Positions 17,038-25,717 of a stretch of 64,000 nucleotides of DNA are shown here, in pieces; positions within the stretch are counted from its first letter, which is position 1, and each line of letters begins with the position of its first letter. The notes beneath the pieces are model-generated. The model had not been told where the DNA came from and ran no database searches. It worked only from the letters and a program-made list of their open reading frames with translations. The position numbers and the translations under genes were made by a program. Source of the stretch: Antrihabitans stalagmiti. Its GTDB lineage: Bacteria; Actinomycetota; Actinomycetes; Mycobacteriales; Mycobacteriaceae. Location of the stretch: NCBI RefSeq assembly GCF_016482825.1, contig NZ_JAEMNV010000005.1, positions 368,921 to 432,920 of the forward strand, in the 5' to 3' direction.

Positions 17038-17682
17038 CTAGCCCTCGACGTCGGTCGGTTTGCGGGCCAGGACCCGGAACGTGATCCCGCCCAGACCGGC
17101 ACGCTGCACGTGCTCCAACACGAACCCGGCCTCACGCAAGAACGGCACCGGATCCCGGGTCAAATGATCGGTGTCGAAGCGTAGCCGCACCGAGTCGATC
17201 CGCCGCATCAGCCACGCCACAACCGGATTGGTCGACGGTCCGTGTTCGGCCAGCACGAAAAGACCACCCGACCGCAACACGCGAAAAGCCTCAGCACTGG
17301 CCTTGCTCGGGTCCGGGATAACGCAGAAGGTGTAGGTCGACACCACCGTGTCCACCGACGCGTCCGGCAGTTCGAGCGATTGCACATCGCCTTTGAGCAG
17401 GTCCACGGACGCCAACTGCTGGTCTGTCACACGTCGGCGGGCAATGTCGAGCATCCCGTCGGATAGGTCGACACCGATCACATGCTCGACGAGGGGACCG
17501 TAATGCAGCAAGTTCATGCCGGTACCGACCCCGAGATCGACCACCTGACCACGTGCGTGTGCGACCGCCCACTGCCGCGCCCGGCCCAGTACATACCGTT
17601 CGAACAACGCCATTTGCCGATCGAACTGGCGCGCTTTCCGATCGAACGCCTGCTCGACGTCAACATTCTCTGATCGACTCAT
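17038..17682 (-). CDS. Class I SAM-dependent methyltransferase (UbiE/phospholipid-type)
   Basis: 214 residues with the SAM-binding glycine loop VVDLGVGTGMNLL near residue 48, the acidic ribose-binding end of strand 2 (VIGVDLSDGML) and the post-motif strand VVSTYTFCVI. The C-terminal part resembles small-molecule or lipid methyltransferases. It is transcribed against its neighbours and is not coupled to them. The substrate cannot be told from sequence; quinone or phospholipid methylation are both possible. Confidence 0.85.
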   Translation of the reverse strand: MSRSENVDVEQAFDRKARQFDRQMALFERYVLGRARQWAVAHARGQVVDLGVGTGMNLLHYGPLVEHVIGVDLSDGMLDIARRRVTDQQLASVDLLKGDVQSLELPDASVDTVVSTYTFCVIPDPSKASAEAFRVLRSGGLFVLAEHGPSTNPVVAWLMRRIDSVRLRFDTDHLTRDPVPFLREAGFVLEHVQRAGLGGITFRVLARKPTDVEG

Positions 17683-17914
17683 CGTGACCGTCCCCCCGCC
17701 GCCGCTGGTGAATCCGACGTCACCGACATTACCTAGCTCTCCCGTTTACGACGCGAATAAACTGCTTCGGTGACGACGATGACAAGTCTCGGACAGGAAT
17801 CCTGTGCTGCAGCTCTTTCATCCCGAACCCCCAACAGATCAGCGCGGTCGTTCCACTGACGGATCGCTCGGGGAGGTCGTCGCAACAGAAGCGATGGGCG
17901 CGCTCGCCGATTGA
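17683..17914. other. Intergenic region, no gene seen
   Basis: Short AT-richer stretch between the divergent methyltransferase and copC genes. It leads into the BlaI-type dyad at 17915-17931. No other structure recognised. Confidence 0.4.
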
Positions 17915-17931
17915 TACTATGCATATTAGTA
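17915..17931. promoter_or_regulatory. BlaI-type operator dyad, site 5
   Basis: TACTA-TGCATAT-TAGTA, core 17916-17930, perfect 5-base arms, about 55 bases before the copC start. Confidence 0.7.
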
Positions 17932-17983
17932 GCAAGTCCATGGCCCGCGCCGTGGCACTGACCAAGCGCGACGAAGGAGTGCC

Positions 17984-18577
17984 GTGGGGCGAGGTAGGAG
18001 TCACGTGAAAGGTCTGCTTGGCACGGTGCTGATCGGTCTACTGCTTCTACTTGGCGGCGGTACCGCCGGCGCACACAGTGAACTCGTGAGTTCCACGCCG
18101 GCAGCGGATTCCATCCTCGAAAGTTCGCCCGCTGCCGTCGAATTGGTATTCAATCAAGCCATTCAGCAGCAATTCGCCACGGTGAAGGTGGTGGCAGCCG
18201 ATGGAGGACAATGGGGGGAATCGACACCGACCGTGGCGGGCGAACGTGTCCAGATAGCTATCCGTGCCGGACTTCCGGTCGGCGACTTCACCGTCGGCTA
18301 TCGCGTCGTGTCACAAGATGGTCACCCGATCAGCGGGTCCTACACGTTCCGGGTCGCATCGCCGCAGATTGCACACCCAGGCATCGGAACCACCCCCGCC
18401 TCGGTGACGCCACCGGCAGCGCCGCAGTCCGGTTCTGCCGACGATGGCGACAACATGATGACCACCTGGACGCTTGCCGCAGCGGTCGCGGGTCTTGTGG
18501 TCGGCGCAATCGTGGTCGTCTTCCGTGGGACCCGCAAAGACACGAACACGGACCCCGCCGACACCAAGCACTCCTGA
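17984..18577 (+). CDS. copC: CopC-domain periplasmic copper-binding protein with C-terminal anchor
   Basis: 197 residues from the GTG at 17984 (AAGGAG upstream); an in-frame GTG at 18005 with GTAGGAG is equally good. After the signal peptide the mature protein would begin AHSELVSSTPA, giving an N-terminal histidine of the kind CopC uses for Cu(II). A second conserved histidine lies in DGHPISG. A Pro/Ser linker and one membrane helix follow, so the domain is tethered outside the membrane. It is followed after 16 bases by a CtaG gene, and a BlaI-type dyad lies upstream. It probably hands copper to the oxidase assembly path. Confidence 0.92.
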   Translation: MGRGRSHVKGLLGTVLIGLLLLLGGGTAGAHSELVSSTPAADSILESSPAAVELVFNQAIQQQFATVKVVAADGGQWGESTPTVAGERVQIAIRAGLPVGDFTVGYRVVSQDGHPISGSYTFRVASPQIAHPGIGTTPASVTPPAAPQSGSADDGDNMMTTWTLAAAVAGLVVGAIVVVFRGTRKDTNTDPADTKHS

Positions 18578-18593
18578 TAGCGGTCCGATACTT

Positions 18594-19544
18594 ATGATGG
18601 TCGTCGCTGATTCGGTGCGCGTTCCCGAGGCGCCTCCTACGTTGGGCACGTTGCTCGGGTGGTACCCCCAACCGATTCCGCTCCTGCCCCTCCTGGGACT
18701 TGCGCTGGCCGTCCTGTATTGCTGGGGCCGGTTGCGCCTTGGATCCGTGAGGCCGTCGCTACCGTGGCCGTGGTGGCGAACAGCGTCATTCCTGTTCGGC
18801 TGTGCGCTTTTGGTCGCCGTGACCGGGCTGGGGATGGAGGGATACGGGTACGAGCTGTTCAGCGTCTGGATGTTTCAGCATTTGACGCTGTCGATGGCGA
18901 TCCCGCCGCTGCTGGTGATGGGATCGCCGGGCAGCTTGCTGCTGCGTGCCACGCCCCATCGAGGCTTGGGCAGGATCGTGTTGATTGTTGCTCTTGTCGG
19001 GCTTCGAAGTCGGATGGCTCGTGTGCTGTTGCATCCAGCGGTGACCATCTCTCTGTTCCTGTTCAGCTACTACGGCCTGTACCTGACCTCGATCCTCGAC
19101 ACCGTCGGATCGACATGGGCGGGTCACACTTCGGTCGAATTGTTCTTCCTGGCCACGGGCGTACTATTCATCGTTCCGGTCCTATCGACAGGGCCATTGC
19201 CCGTCAGGCAGAGCAACCTCGGACGGTTCTTCGACATTTTCCTGGAGATGCCGCTGCACGTGTTTTTTGGGCTGATTCTGATGATGGCGACCACACCGAT
19301 GCTCGATCTGTTCGCCGACCCACCCGCAAGCTGGGGTATAGATCCGCTCGACGATCAACAACTCGCCGGAGGCCTTGCCTGGTCCTATGGTGAACCGGTA
19401 GGCCTGGTCATCGTGATCGTTTTCGCGGTGCGGTGGAACCGCGACGAACGGCGCAGTGCAGCGGCGACCGAACGCCGCGCGGAACTCCACGGCGACCTGG
19501 AGCTCAACGCTTACAACGACTACCTCAAAGAACTCCGCGGCTGA
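18594..19544 (+). CDS. ctaG: CtaG-family cytochrome c oxidase assembly protein
   Basis: 316 residues from the ATG at 18594 (or ATG 18597). The frame is open further upstream but there it overlaps copC. It is a multi-helix membrane protein of the caa3_CtaG family, with the helix-loop pattern FQHLTLSMAIPPLLVMG and SYYGLYLTS. It is cotranscribed with copC and runs convergent to the DUF305 gene at 19573. It is the second CtaG domain in the window, the first being fused to CopD at 10069. Its role is copper insertion into the CuB site of oxidase subunit I. Confidence 0.9.
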   Translation: MMVVADSVRVPEAPPTLGTLLGWYPQPIPLLPLLGLALAVLYCWGRLRLGSVRPSLPWPWWRTASFLFGCALLVAVTGLGMEGYGYELFSVWMFQHLTLSMAIPPLLVMGSPGSLLLRATPHRGLGRIVLIVALVGLRSRMARVLLHPAVTISLFLFSYYGLYLTSILDTVGSTWAGHTSVELFFLATGVLFIVPVLSTGPLPVRQSNLGRFFDIFLEMPLHVFFGLILMMATTPMLDLFADPPASWGIDPLDDQQLAGGLAWSYGEPVGLVIVIVFAVRWNRDERRSAAATERRAELHGDLELNAYNDYLKELRG

Positions 19545-19572
19545 CCGTTTCCACGGCCCCTGGGGTACGCGA

Positions 19573-20298
19573 TCAGTTCATCGGGAGTGGCACCGTGTTC
19601 TTGTCCTCCAGCATCCGTCGAATAGTGTCGGACTCGGCGGTCTGAGTTCTGACGATGCTGTCGGCGAGTTGGGCAACCGCGGGAACGACCGCATTGTCGC
19701 GGCCGTAACGGGCCATTGCCAGTCCACCTTCGTGGTGTCGCAAAAGCAGTTGTAAGAACATCGCGTCGAACGCGGTTCCCGAATTCTGACGCAATTTGCG
19801 TATCTCGTCCGAAGTCGCCATGCCGGGCATTGTGGTTGCGCTCCCGAGTGTGGACGATTCCATCCCCGGCATCGAGTGCGCCTCCGACTGTCGAATATGG
19901 TCTTCCTCGCTCATCCACGTCATTGAGTCGCCGACAGGAAGAGTCGGACGATTCCACAACACCAACCAGCCTTGCATCGTGCCCACTTGGCTCTGCTGGC
20001 TGGTCAACACGTCGAACGCCAAGGTGCGCACTGCCGGGTCGACCGCCTGGGACAGCGCGATCGCCGACATCTCGATCGCCTGATTGTGATGGATCGCCAT
20101 GTCCTGAGCGAAACCTATATCGATCGACCCTGGCGAGGGCGGCTGGTCGTCGAGCAGCTTTTGCGTCCACAATCCCAGAACAACGCCGGCCAGTAGAACG
20201 ATCACGATCCCGAGCGCGAGCAGTGCCACCGACCGACCGGTGACGGCCAGATAGTGCCGTCGACCCTCCACCGTGGGTATCGTCCGCTCAGTTTCCAC
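19573..20298 (-). CDS. DUF305 membrane-anchored protein
   Basis: 241 residues from a GTG that overlaps the end of the DUF3105 gene by 11 bases. One N-terminal membrane helix is followed by a ferritin-like DUF305 helical domain with two histidine-pair motifs (MAIHHNQAIEM and LLRHHEGGLAM) and a Met/His-rich stretch between them. DUF305 proteins recur in copper operons and are thought to bind metal outside the membrane. It is the second gene of a two-gene operon with a BlaI-type dyad upstream. A paralogue is at 50748 and a relic at 44702. Confidence 0.88.
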   Translation of the reverse strand: METERTIPTVEGRRHYLAVTGRSVALLALGIVIVLLAGVVLGLWTQKLLDDQPPSPGSIDIGFAQDMAIHHNQAIEMSAIALSQAVDPAVRTLAFDVLTSQQSQVGTMQGWLVLWNRPTLPVGDSMTWMSEEDHIRQSEAHSMPGMESSTLGSATTMPGMATSDEIRKLRQNSGTAFDAMFLQLLLRHHEGGLAMARYGRDNAVVPAVAQLADSIVRTQTAESDTIRRMLEDKNTVPLPMN

Positions 20299-21061
20299 CG
20301 GCGTCTCCCGGTGCGGGGTCGACCATCGGGGCCGCGTCCACGCCGGGCGCCGTGGACTCGAAGGGTGGCGGGTTGTCCGGGTCGAAACCGCCGTTTGTCG
20401 CACAGCTCGCGCCCGGCTCCGGGCTGATGGTGGGGTTCTGGCGCAATGCAGTGACGAACTGATCAATGCGGTCGTCCTCGATTCCCTCCAGCTGAAGTTG
20501 GCGACCCCACGACTGCAACGACACCGCAGAACTCATCCCGGGATAGGGCGACATCAAAGTGTAGGGCTGTCCACTCACCTGCGTTTCGAGCGCATCGATG
20601 TCGGCCTGGCTCAGCAGATCTCTGTTGTATGTGATCCACACGGCACCATGTTCGAGGGAGTGGACGGCAGTTTCGCTGCGGATCGGCAGCGGGTACACGA
20701 TCCCGGTGCAGGTCGCCCAATTTTGATCGTGCGGTCCGCCGAAGGGAGGCGACTTGTCGTAGGCCACGCGCTGCGGAGCCGCGACATGGCGGCCAGCCGG
20801 ATAGTCGGCCTTGACGACGCCATCGATACCTCCGGACGGGTCGGGATTGTCCGAGCTGGGAGTGAATTTCGCCGTCTCTCGCTGGTCGATGGCCTTTGGG
20901 ACCAAGTTGTAGGCGATGACCCCGACCAAGAGAACGGCGACGATTGCGAAAACGACCACGTCCCAGGGGATCCGCCGCCGCCGGGTCAGCGCGTCGAGGT
21001 TCTTACCCGCCCGTCTTCGTTCCGGTCGCCCCCGCCCGCTCTTGTTCGACCCAATGGACAC
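20288..21061 (-). CDS. DUF3105 membrane-anchored protein
   Basis: 257 residues from a GTG with a GAAGGG ribosome site; the frame extends to 21280 but would then cover the BlaI dyad and promoter. There is an Arg/Lys-rich N terminus, a single membrane helix (about 40-62) and an outside domain with TCTGIVY and HSLEHGAVW, the conserved Cys and His motifs of DUF3105. Such proteins often accompany DUF305 proteins. The function is not established; metal binding outside the cell is plausible. Confidence 0.85.
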   Translation of the reverse strand: MSIGSNKSGRGRPERRRAGKNLDALTRRRRIPWDVVVFAIVAVLLVGVIAYNLVPKAIDQRETAKFTPSSDNPDPSGGIDGVVKADYPAGRHVAAPQRVAYDKSPPFGGPHDQNWATCTGIVYPLPIRSETAVHSLEHGAVWITYNRDLLSQADIDALETQVSGQPYTLMSPYPGMSSAVSLQSWGRQLQLEGIEDDRIDQFVTALRQNPTISPEPGASCATNGGFDPDNPPPFESTAPGVDAAPMVDPAPGDAGGN

Positions 21062-21132
21062 AGGGCATCCCTTCGTCTTCCGTCGTCGTCGGCAGGTGCG
21101 CAGATCCACACCGGACCGCGCGTCCCGACATC

Positions 21133-21149
21133 TACTAACCAGAATAGTT
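21133..21149. promoter_or_regulatory. BlaI-type operator dyad, site 6
   Basis: TACTA-ACCAGAA-TAGTT, core 21134-21148, 73 bases upstream of the minus-strand DUF3105-DUF305 operon. Confidence 0.6.
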
Positions 21150-21341
21150 GACACTAACAAGGACGGCATCGGCGGCACGCCACGGTGACGGACAAACCCA
21201 CGCGGAGTTTCTGAGCATCCGAGCAGGGCGGCCGAGGGCGGGGCGTTGATTGCGCGCGCATAGACGGTGCAGGACAGCACATTCGGTGATCCACGACCTC
21301 CCGCAAGCCGCCACTTGTTCGACCCAACACACAGGGTGAAC

Positions 21342-21358
21342 TACTATTTCGAATAGTA
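21342..21358. promoter_or_regulatory. BlaI-type operator dyad, site 7
   Basis: TACTA-TTTCGAA-TAGTA, core 21343-21357, perfect 5-base arms, 40 bases before the TlpA-like gene. With site 6 it serves a divergent promoter pair. Confidence 0.7.
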
Positions 21359-21397
21359 CCTGGCGGATTGGCGAGGTCACTGACAGACGGGACACCG

Positions 21398-22051
21398 ATG
21401 CTGCCGACAGAGAAGAAAGCCCCGACACCGAGCGTGGATTCTCGGTGGAAATGGCGCAACCACAGAGGTGCCGCGGCTGCCGTGTGCGTCGTGATTGCGC
21501 TAGCAGGCACCGGTTGTGCGACGGGGTCGGAGGCAGTCGCCCAGGGCGGCAATTTCGATTTCGTCTCCCCGGGTGGGCAAATCGACATCTTCTACGACCC
21601 GCCGGAGCAGCGCGGAACGGTCGGTCCCCTGTCCGGCCCGGACCTCATGGTGGAGGGCAAAACGACGGCACTGTCAGATTTCGGCGGCAAGGTCGTAGTG
21701 ATCAACGTGTGGGGCCAGTGGTGCGGCCCCTGCCGGGGTGAAGCGGTTCAACTCGAGCAAGTATATGAAGCGACGAAACCGCTGGGTGTCGAATTTCTCG
21801 GGATCAATGTCCGCGATTCTCAGAGAGACAAGGCCCAGGACTTCGTCGTCGATCGAAAGGTTGGCTTTCCGTCGATTTGGGATCCGCCGATGCGTACGCT
21901 GCTTGCGTTGGGCGGCAATTATCCGACCAGCGTTATTCCATCGACGCTGGTTCTGGACCGTCAGCATCGCGTCGCTGCCGTGTTCTTGCGCGCACTACTC
22001 GCCGAAGATCTGCAGCCAGTGGTCGAGCGGGTCGCAAAGGAGCCGCAGTGA
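21398..22051 (+). CDS. TlpA/ResA-like thioredoxin-fold lipoprotein
   Basis: 217 residues from ATG 21398 (a TTG at 21368 is an alternative). An N-terminal hydrophobic segment ends in LAGTGC, a lipobox. The thioredoxin active site is GQWCGPC, inside an AhpC/TSA-like fold. TlpA/ResA proteins reduce apocytochrome c or Cox/Sco cysteines outside the membrane. Its stop overlaps the GTG of ccdA, which supplies electrons to such proteins. A perfect BlaI-type dyad lies 40 bases upstream, linking this reductive branch to the oxidase genes. Confidence 0.92.
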   Translation: MLPTEKKAPTPSVDSRWKWRNHRGAAAAVCVVIALAGTGCATGSEAVAQGGNFDFVSPGGQIDIFYDPPEQRGTVGPLSGPDLMVEGKTTALSDFGGKVVVINVWGQWCGPCRGEAVQLEQVYEATKPLGVEFLGINVRDSQRDKAQDFVVDRKVGFPSIWDPPMRTLLALGGNYPTSVIPSTLVLDRQHRVAAVFLRALLAEDLQPVVERVAKEPQ

Positions 22052-22854
22052 ACGTGGCAAGCATCGGCGACACCTTCCAATCGACTGCGGCCTCCGGTCC
22101 GTTGATCTTGGCGCTGGGCGCATGCGCCCTCGCAGGGCTCGTGTCGTTTGCCTCTCCGTGCGTGGTTCCGCTCGTGCCGGGCTACCTTTCCTACCTTGCC
22201 GGGTTGGTCGGCGCCGACGCTCCACCGGCGAGCGCCGACGACGCGATCGCGACAAAGACACGGACCGGCCGGGCGCGGGTCGCAGGCGCGGCAGCCCTTT
22301 TCGTTGCCGGTTTCACGGTTGTTTTCGTGCTCGCGACCGCCACTGTCTTCGGTGTCGTCGATACCCTGCTGATCAATCGGGAGGTGCTGCAACGCGTCGG
22401 CGGAGTCGTGACGATCGTCCTGGGACTGGTCTTCATCGGGCTGTTGCCCGCACTGCAGCGCGATGTTCGCTTCGAACCGCGCCGAACGACCACCCTCGCC
22501 GGTGCTCCGCTGTTGGGTGGTGTGTTCGCTCTCGGCTGGACGCCGTGTCTCGGGCCGACTCTCGCGGGTGTCATGACAGTCGCAGCGGGTACGGACGGAA
22601 TTACCGCTGCACGTGGTGTCGCGCTGATAGTCGCCTACTGCGCTGGGCTTGGCCTGCCGTTCATCATCCTGGCGTTCGGATCCGCGCGAGCTCTAGGCGG
22701 TGTGGCGTGGTTGCGCCGGCACGCGCGGAACATCCAGATCTTCGGCGGTGTCATGATGATCGCGGTCGGCCTCGCCCTCGTAACAGGTGCGTGGGACCAG
22801 TTCGTCAGCTGGATCCGCGACGCCTTTGTTACCAATACGACGCTACCGATCTAA
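22048..22854 (+). CDS. ccdA: CcdA-family cytochrome c biogenesis / thiol-disulfide membrane carrier
   Basis: 268 residues from a GTG overlapping the previous stop (GTGA), with AAAGGAG upstream. Six to seven membrane helices. The two redox-active cysteines are in [10 protein letters not shown] and GWTPCLGPT, the hallmark of CcdA/DsbD-beta domains that carry electrons from cytoplasmic thioredoxin to outside partners. It is paired with the TlpA-like lipoprotein, so the two form a complete reducing pathway for cytochrome or copper-site maturation. Confidence 0.93.
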   Translation: MNVASIGDTFQSTAASGPLILALGACALAGLVSFASPCVVPLVPGYLSYLAGLVGADAPPASADDAIATKTRTGRARVAGAAALFVAGFTVVFVLATATVFGVVDTLLINREVLQRVGGVVTIVLGLVFIGLLPALQRDVRFEPRRTTTLAGAPLLGGVFALGWTPCLGPTLAGVMTVAAGTDGITAARGVALIVAYCAGLGLPFIILAFGSARALGGVAWLRRHARNIQIFGGVMMIAVGLALVTGAWDQFVSWIRDAFVTNTTLPI

Positions 22855-22943
22855 CGACGACAATGCGCCAGATCACGCCCGCCACCACCACCCAAGTGGG
22901 ATTCGAGTACCGAGTCCCACGGCTGCAGGCGGGCGAATTGGGA

Positions 22944-23318
22944 TCAGCCAATCCAGATGTTCTCGCCATCGACGCTGACCGGAAGTGCCGGTAGTGGTTC
23001 GGTGGCGGGTCCGCGGAGCACGGCGCCGGTGCTGCGGTCGAACTTGCTCCCGTGGCAGGGGCATTTCAAGACGTCGTCAACGAGGCTGACGGCGCAGCCC
23101 TGATGGGTGCACTGGGCCTCGACGGCGGTGATCGACGACTCGCCGCGGGTGACGACGATCTGGCGGTCGACGAGGACGAGAGTCTCACCCACCCGGAGCT
23201 CGCCCATCCCGACTCGGGTCGGGCCGCTCTGCGCGGCCCCGTTCGCACAACCCACGGTTACAGCAACGCAGCCGACGCAGCCGGCGGCAATGAATCCGCG
23301 GCGAGACAATTCCTTCAC
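22944..23318 (-). CDS. Tat-exported Rieske [2Fe-2S] lipoprotein
   Basis: 124 residues. The GTG overlaps the stop of the ZIP gene (GTGA). The N terminus has a twin-arginine motif (LSRRGFIAAG) and a lipobox-like VTVGC. The Rieske cluster ligands are CTHQGC and CPCHGSKF, each giving one Cys and one His. It is a small soluble-type Rieske domain without an oxygenase partner. It is third in an operon after a multicopper oxidase and a ZIP transporter, so a role in electron transfer to or from the oxidase is plausible but unproven. Confidence 0.88.
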   Translation of the reverse strand: MKELSRRGFIAAGCVGCVAVTVGCANGAAQSGPTRVGMGELRVGETLVLVDRQIVVTRGESSITAVEAQCTHQGCAVSLVDDVLKCPCHGSKFDRSTGAVLRGPATEPLPALPVSVDGENIWIG

Positions 23319-24496
23319 GCCGGCACCAACAACCCGGTCCCATACATCACGACCACCCCACCCAGGATTGCGAGGACTACCGTGCCGCCGACCTTTCCCC
23401 GCGCGGATCCGGCCAGACTGGGCGCGAGCTGCACGATCACCTGCACGATTGCGCCGACACCGACACCCAGCAGCAGAGCCGACAGTTCTGCGTTGTTGAC
23501 GGTGGCCCCGACGACCGCCCCCACGATTGCTGGCGCGCCCGCGGCCAGGCCCAGCACACCAAGGATCCACAGCGGTGGCCGGCTCGCGCGTCGAGTCAGA
23601 GGTGCGACGATCGCGATCCCCTCGGTGGTGTTGTGCAGCGCGAACCCAACCACCAAGGAGGCTCCAAGGGCGAGTTCTCCTATCGCATAGGCGGATCCGA
23701 TCGCCAAACCTTCTCCGAAATTGTGCAGACCGATCCCGACGGCCACCATCGCTGCCAACCGCACGCCGGTTGCACCGCCTGGGTGGCGATCACGCAGATA
23801 TCGATCCACCGCGGTCAAAATCAGGAACGCCACAACCGCGCCTAGGATCACCAATTCGGCGCCACCGAACGCGCCTCCTGACATGCCGCCGATTTCCAGT
23901 CCCTCGCTGATACCGTCGACGGTGAGAAACAGCAGCAGGCCGACAGTGAAGGCAAGCAGCAGCCGCACCATCGATTCACCGGCCTGCCGCATCACCGGCA
24001 GCAGCATCATGCCAAGTACCACTGGAAGAATCCCGACGTACGTGCCGAGCAATGCCATCAACGCGAAAAACGACAAGGTCGGCTCGGGTGTCGCGACCGC
24101 GAGCGCAATTGCATGCTCGATCACCACGCCTGTCGACGTAAGCATCGACACGGTGTAGGGCTGACCGTCCTGCCACGGATATTTCAGCAGCAGGGTTTCG
24201 GATTCCAGCCGTCGGATCGGGTCCTCGGCGCCAGCGAAGTCGACGTAGACGTCGTTGACGAAGACCTGCCCGATGCTGACCGGGTCCGGGCCGGTATTGC
24301 GGACGGTCAGTTCGATCTCACCGGAGGTAAAGCGAGTGGTTTCGACCGACAGTTCTTCGACAGGCGGACCAACCCGATCGGGCAAGCTGTGCCCGCCGAG
24401 CACGGCGAGCCCAGCCAACGCGGCCGCTATCAACAGCACCGACAACGCGGCGGGCAACCACCATCGGCGGCGCTCGGCAGCGTCCGCTTGCGTCAT
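23315..24496 (-). CDS. ZIP-family metal transporter with N-terminal extracytoplasmic domain
   Basis: 393 residues. One N-terminal helix is followed by a beta-rich outside domain (about 45-125, CARDB-like) and then the ZIP core of about eight helices. The metal-site motifs of helices 4 and 5 are readable as GLHNFGEGLAIG and ALHNTTEGIAI. ZIP proteins import divalent metals such as Zn, Fe or Mn; copper is not excluded. The added ectodomain is unusual for bacterial ZIPs. It overlaps the oxidase upstream by 4 bases (ATGA) and the Rieske gene downstream (GTGA). Tight coupling to a multicopper oxidase suggests uptake of the oxidised or released metal. Confidence 0.88.
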   Translation of the reverse strand: MTQADAAERRRWWLPAALSVLLIAAALAGLAVLGGHSLPDRVGPPVEELSVETTRFTSGEIELTVRNTGPDPVSIGQVFVNDVYVDFAGAEDPIRRLESETLLLKYPWQDGQPYTVSMLTSTGVVIEHAIALAVATPEPTLSFFALMALLGTYVGILPVVLGMMLLPVMRQAGESMVRLLLAFTVGLLLFLTVDGISEGLEIGGMSGGAFGGAELVILGAVVAFLILTAVDRYLRDRHPGGATGVRLAAMVAVGIGLHNFGEGLAIGSAYAIGELALGASLVVGFALHNTTEGIAIVAPLTRRASRPPLWILGVLGLAAGAPAIVGAVVGATVNNAELSALLLGVGVGAIVQVIVQLAPSLAGSARGKVGGTVVLAILGGVVVMYGTGLLVPA

Positions 24497-25524
24497 TCGG
24501 TCACCTCGAAGAAGCCCATCCAGCCCAGGTCCGCGAACTCGGTCTTATGGGCGTGGAACATGTATTTGCCGGTGAACGGGAACCGCAACTCACAGATACC
24601 GCGCTGGCCCTGCGCCTGCACCACGGTGTCGGTGAACTCAGTCGGCTGCAACCGGGTTCCGGTTGGGTAGTAGTCGAAGAAGTTGCCGTGGACATGGAAG
24701 CTGTTGATCGGGTCGTATTCGAGGATGTTCACCAGGTAGATCCGCACAAGTTCGTCGCGGCGCACCTGGATCGGTTCGTGCATGTAGTGGAACGGGATCC
24801 CGTTGACCGCGTAAAGCTGGTTGCCTTGGCCGTCGAAGGTGGTGTTGTAGCCGTGCATCACCATCACCATCTCGTCGGCAGGTGGCCGGTTCTGTGGCGG
24901 ATCCACGATGAATGTCCCGTACATGCCGCGCGCGATGTGTTCGGCGAGAGGTCCGACATGGCAGTGAAACAAGTGCAGCCCAAACGGGGTGGCGTCGAAT
25001 TCGTAGGTGAAGCTGTCCCCCGGCTCGATCACTCCGCGGCCGACACCCGGCACGCCGTCCATCTCGGCCGGATGAATCCCGTGAAAATGAAGCGTGTGAG
25101 GGTGTTTGGACCCGTTGACGAACTGCACTCGCAGCAACTCGCCTTCACGACAGCGCAAAGTTGGGCCCGGGATGCGTCCGTTGAGAGTCCACGCCGGGAA
25201 CCGCACACCCGGCGCGACCTCGATGTCCTCGTCGCTGGCGTAGATCTCCCACTCCCGCAGGACACGGCCGTCAGCCGTCTCCGAAGTTGTGCCGTAGTCG
25301 AAATCGCGCAACACCGCCGTCGGGTTGAATCCATTCGAGGCGTGATCGACTGTCTGCCCCGAACGGAACGTTGCACCGTTGACCCCGCCACCATGGTGGG
25401 TCACCTCGTCGGTTCGCGCCCGCGCCAGATCGGGCGCGAGCATCGACCGTGCGCCGAACGCCACGCCGGCCGATCCCACAACTGCGCCGCCCAGCAGAAA
25501 CCGTCGGCGATCCGTCGAAACCAT
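24493..25524 (-). CDS. Tat-exported two-domain multicopper oxidase
   Basis: 343 residues from the ATG at 25524; an upstream start at 25542 adds six residues. The Tat signal is DRRRFLLGG. Copper ligands are HTLHFHGIHP, HLFHCHVGPLAEH (a type 1 site in domain 1), SFHVHGNFF and MFHAHKTEF. Having the type 1 site in the first domain, and the short length, fit two-domain oxidases related to copper nitrite reductase rather than three-domain CueO. The likely role is oxidation of Cu(I), Fe(II) or phenolics outside the membrane. It is the first gene of an operon with ZIP and Rieske genes. The promoter region around 25525-25570 is AT-rich. Confidence 0.92.
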   Translation of the reverse strand: MVSTDRRRFLLGGAVVGSAGVAFGARSMLAPDLARARTDEVTHHGGGVNGATFRSGQTVDHASNGFNPTAVLRDFDYGTTSETADGRVLREWEIYASDEDIEVAPGVRFPAWTLNGRIPGPTLRCREGELLRVQFVNGSKHPHTLHFHGIHPAEMDGVPGVGRGVIEPGDSFTYEFDATPFGLHLFHCHVGPLAEHIARGMYGTFIVDPPQNRPPADEMVMVMHGYNTTFDGQGNQLYAVNGIPFHYMHEPIQVRRDELVRIYLVNILEYDPINSFHVHGNFFDYYPTGTRLQPTEFTDTVVQAQGQRGICELRFPFTGKYMFHAHKTEFADLGWMGFFEVTE

Positions 25525-25704
25525 AGACAGAGTTTGGCACACCGAACTCTAAAGTCAATCTAAACGAAACTGCATCGACCGGTCCATACCGTGGACGTCG
25601 CCGGGAGCGAAAGACGACCACAAGAGCCCATCCACGCGAAGCGCAGCACACGAAGCCGAATGGCAGCCGACCAGTTCACCGTTGCCTGAATTCATGGATA
25701 TCTG

Positions 25705-25717
25705 TATTATCTTCGTA
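25705..25717 (+). promoter_or_regulatory. Putative -10 of a leaderless cmtR transcript
   Basis: TATTAT at 25705-25710 ends six bases before the ATG at 25717, and there is no ribosome site. This is the spacing expected when transcription starts at the A of the start codon, as in leaderless actinobacterial mRNAs. Confidence 0.5.
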
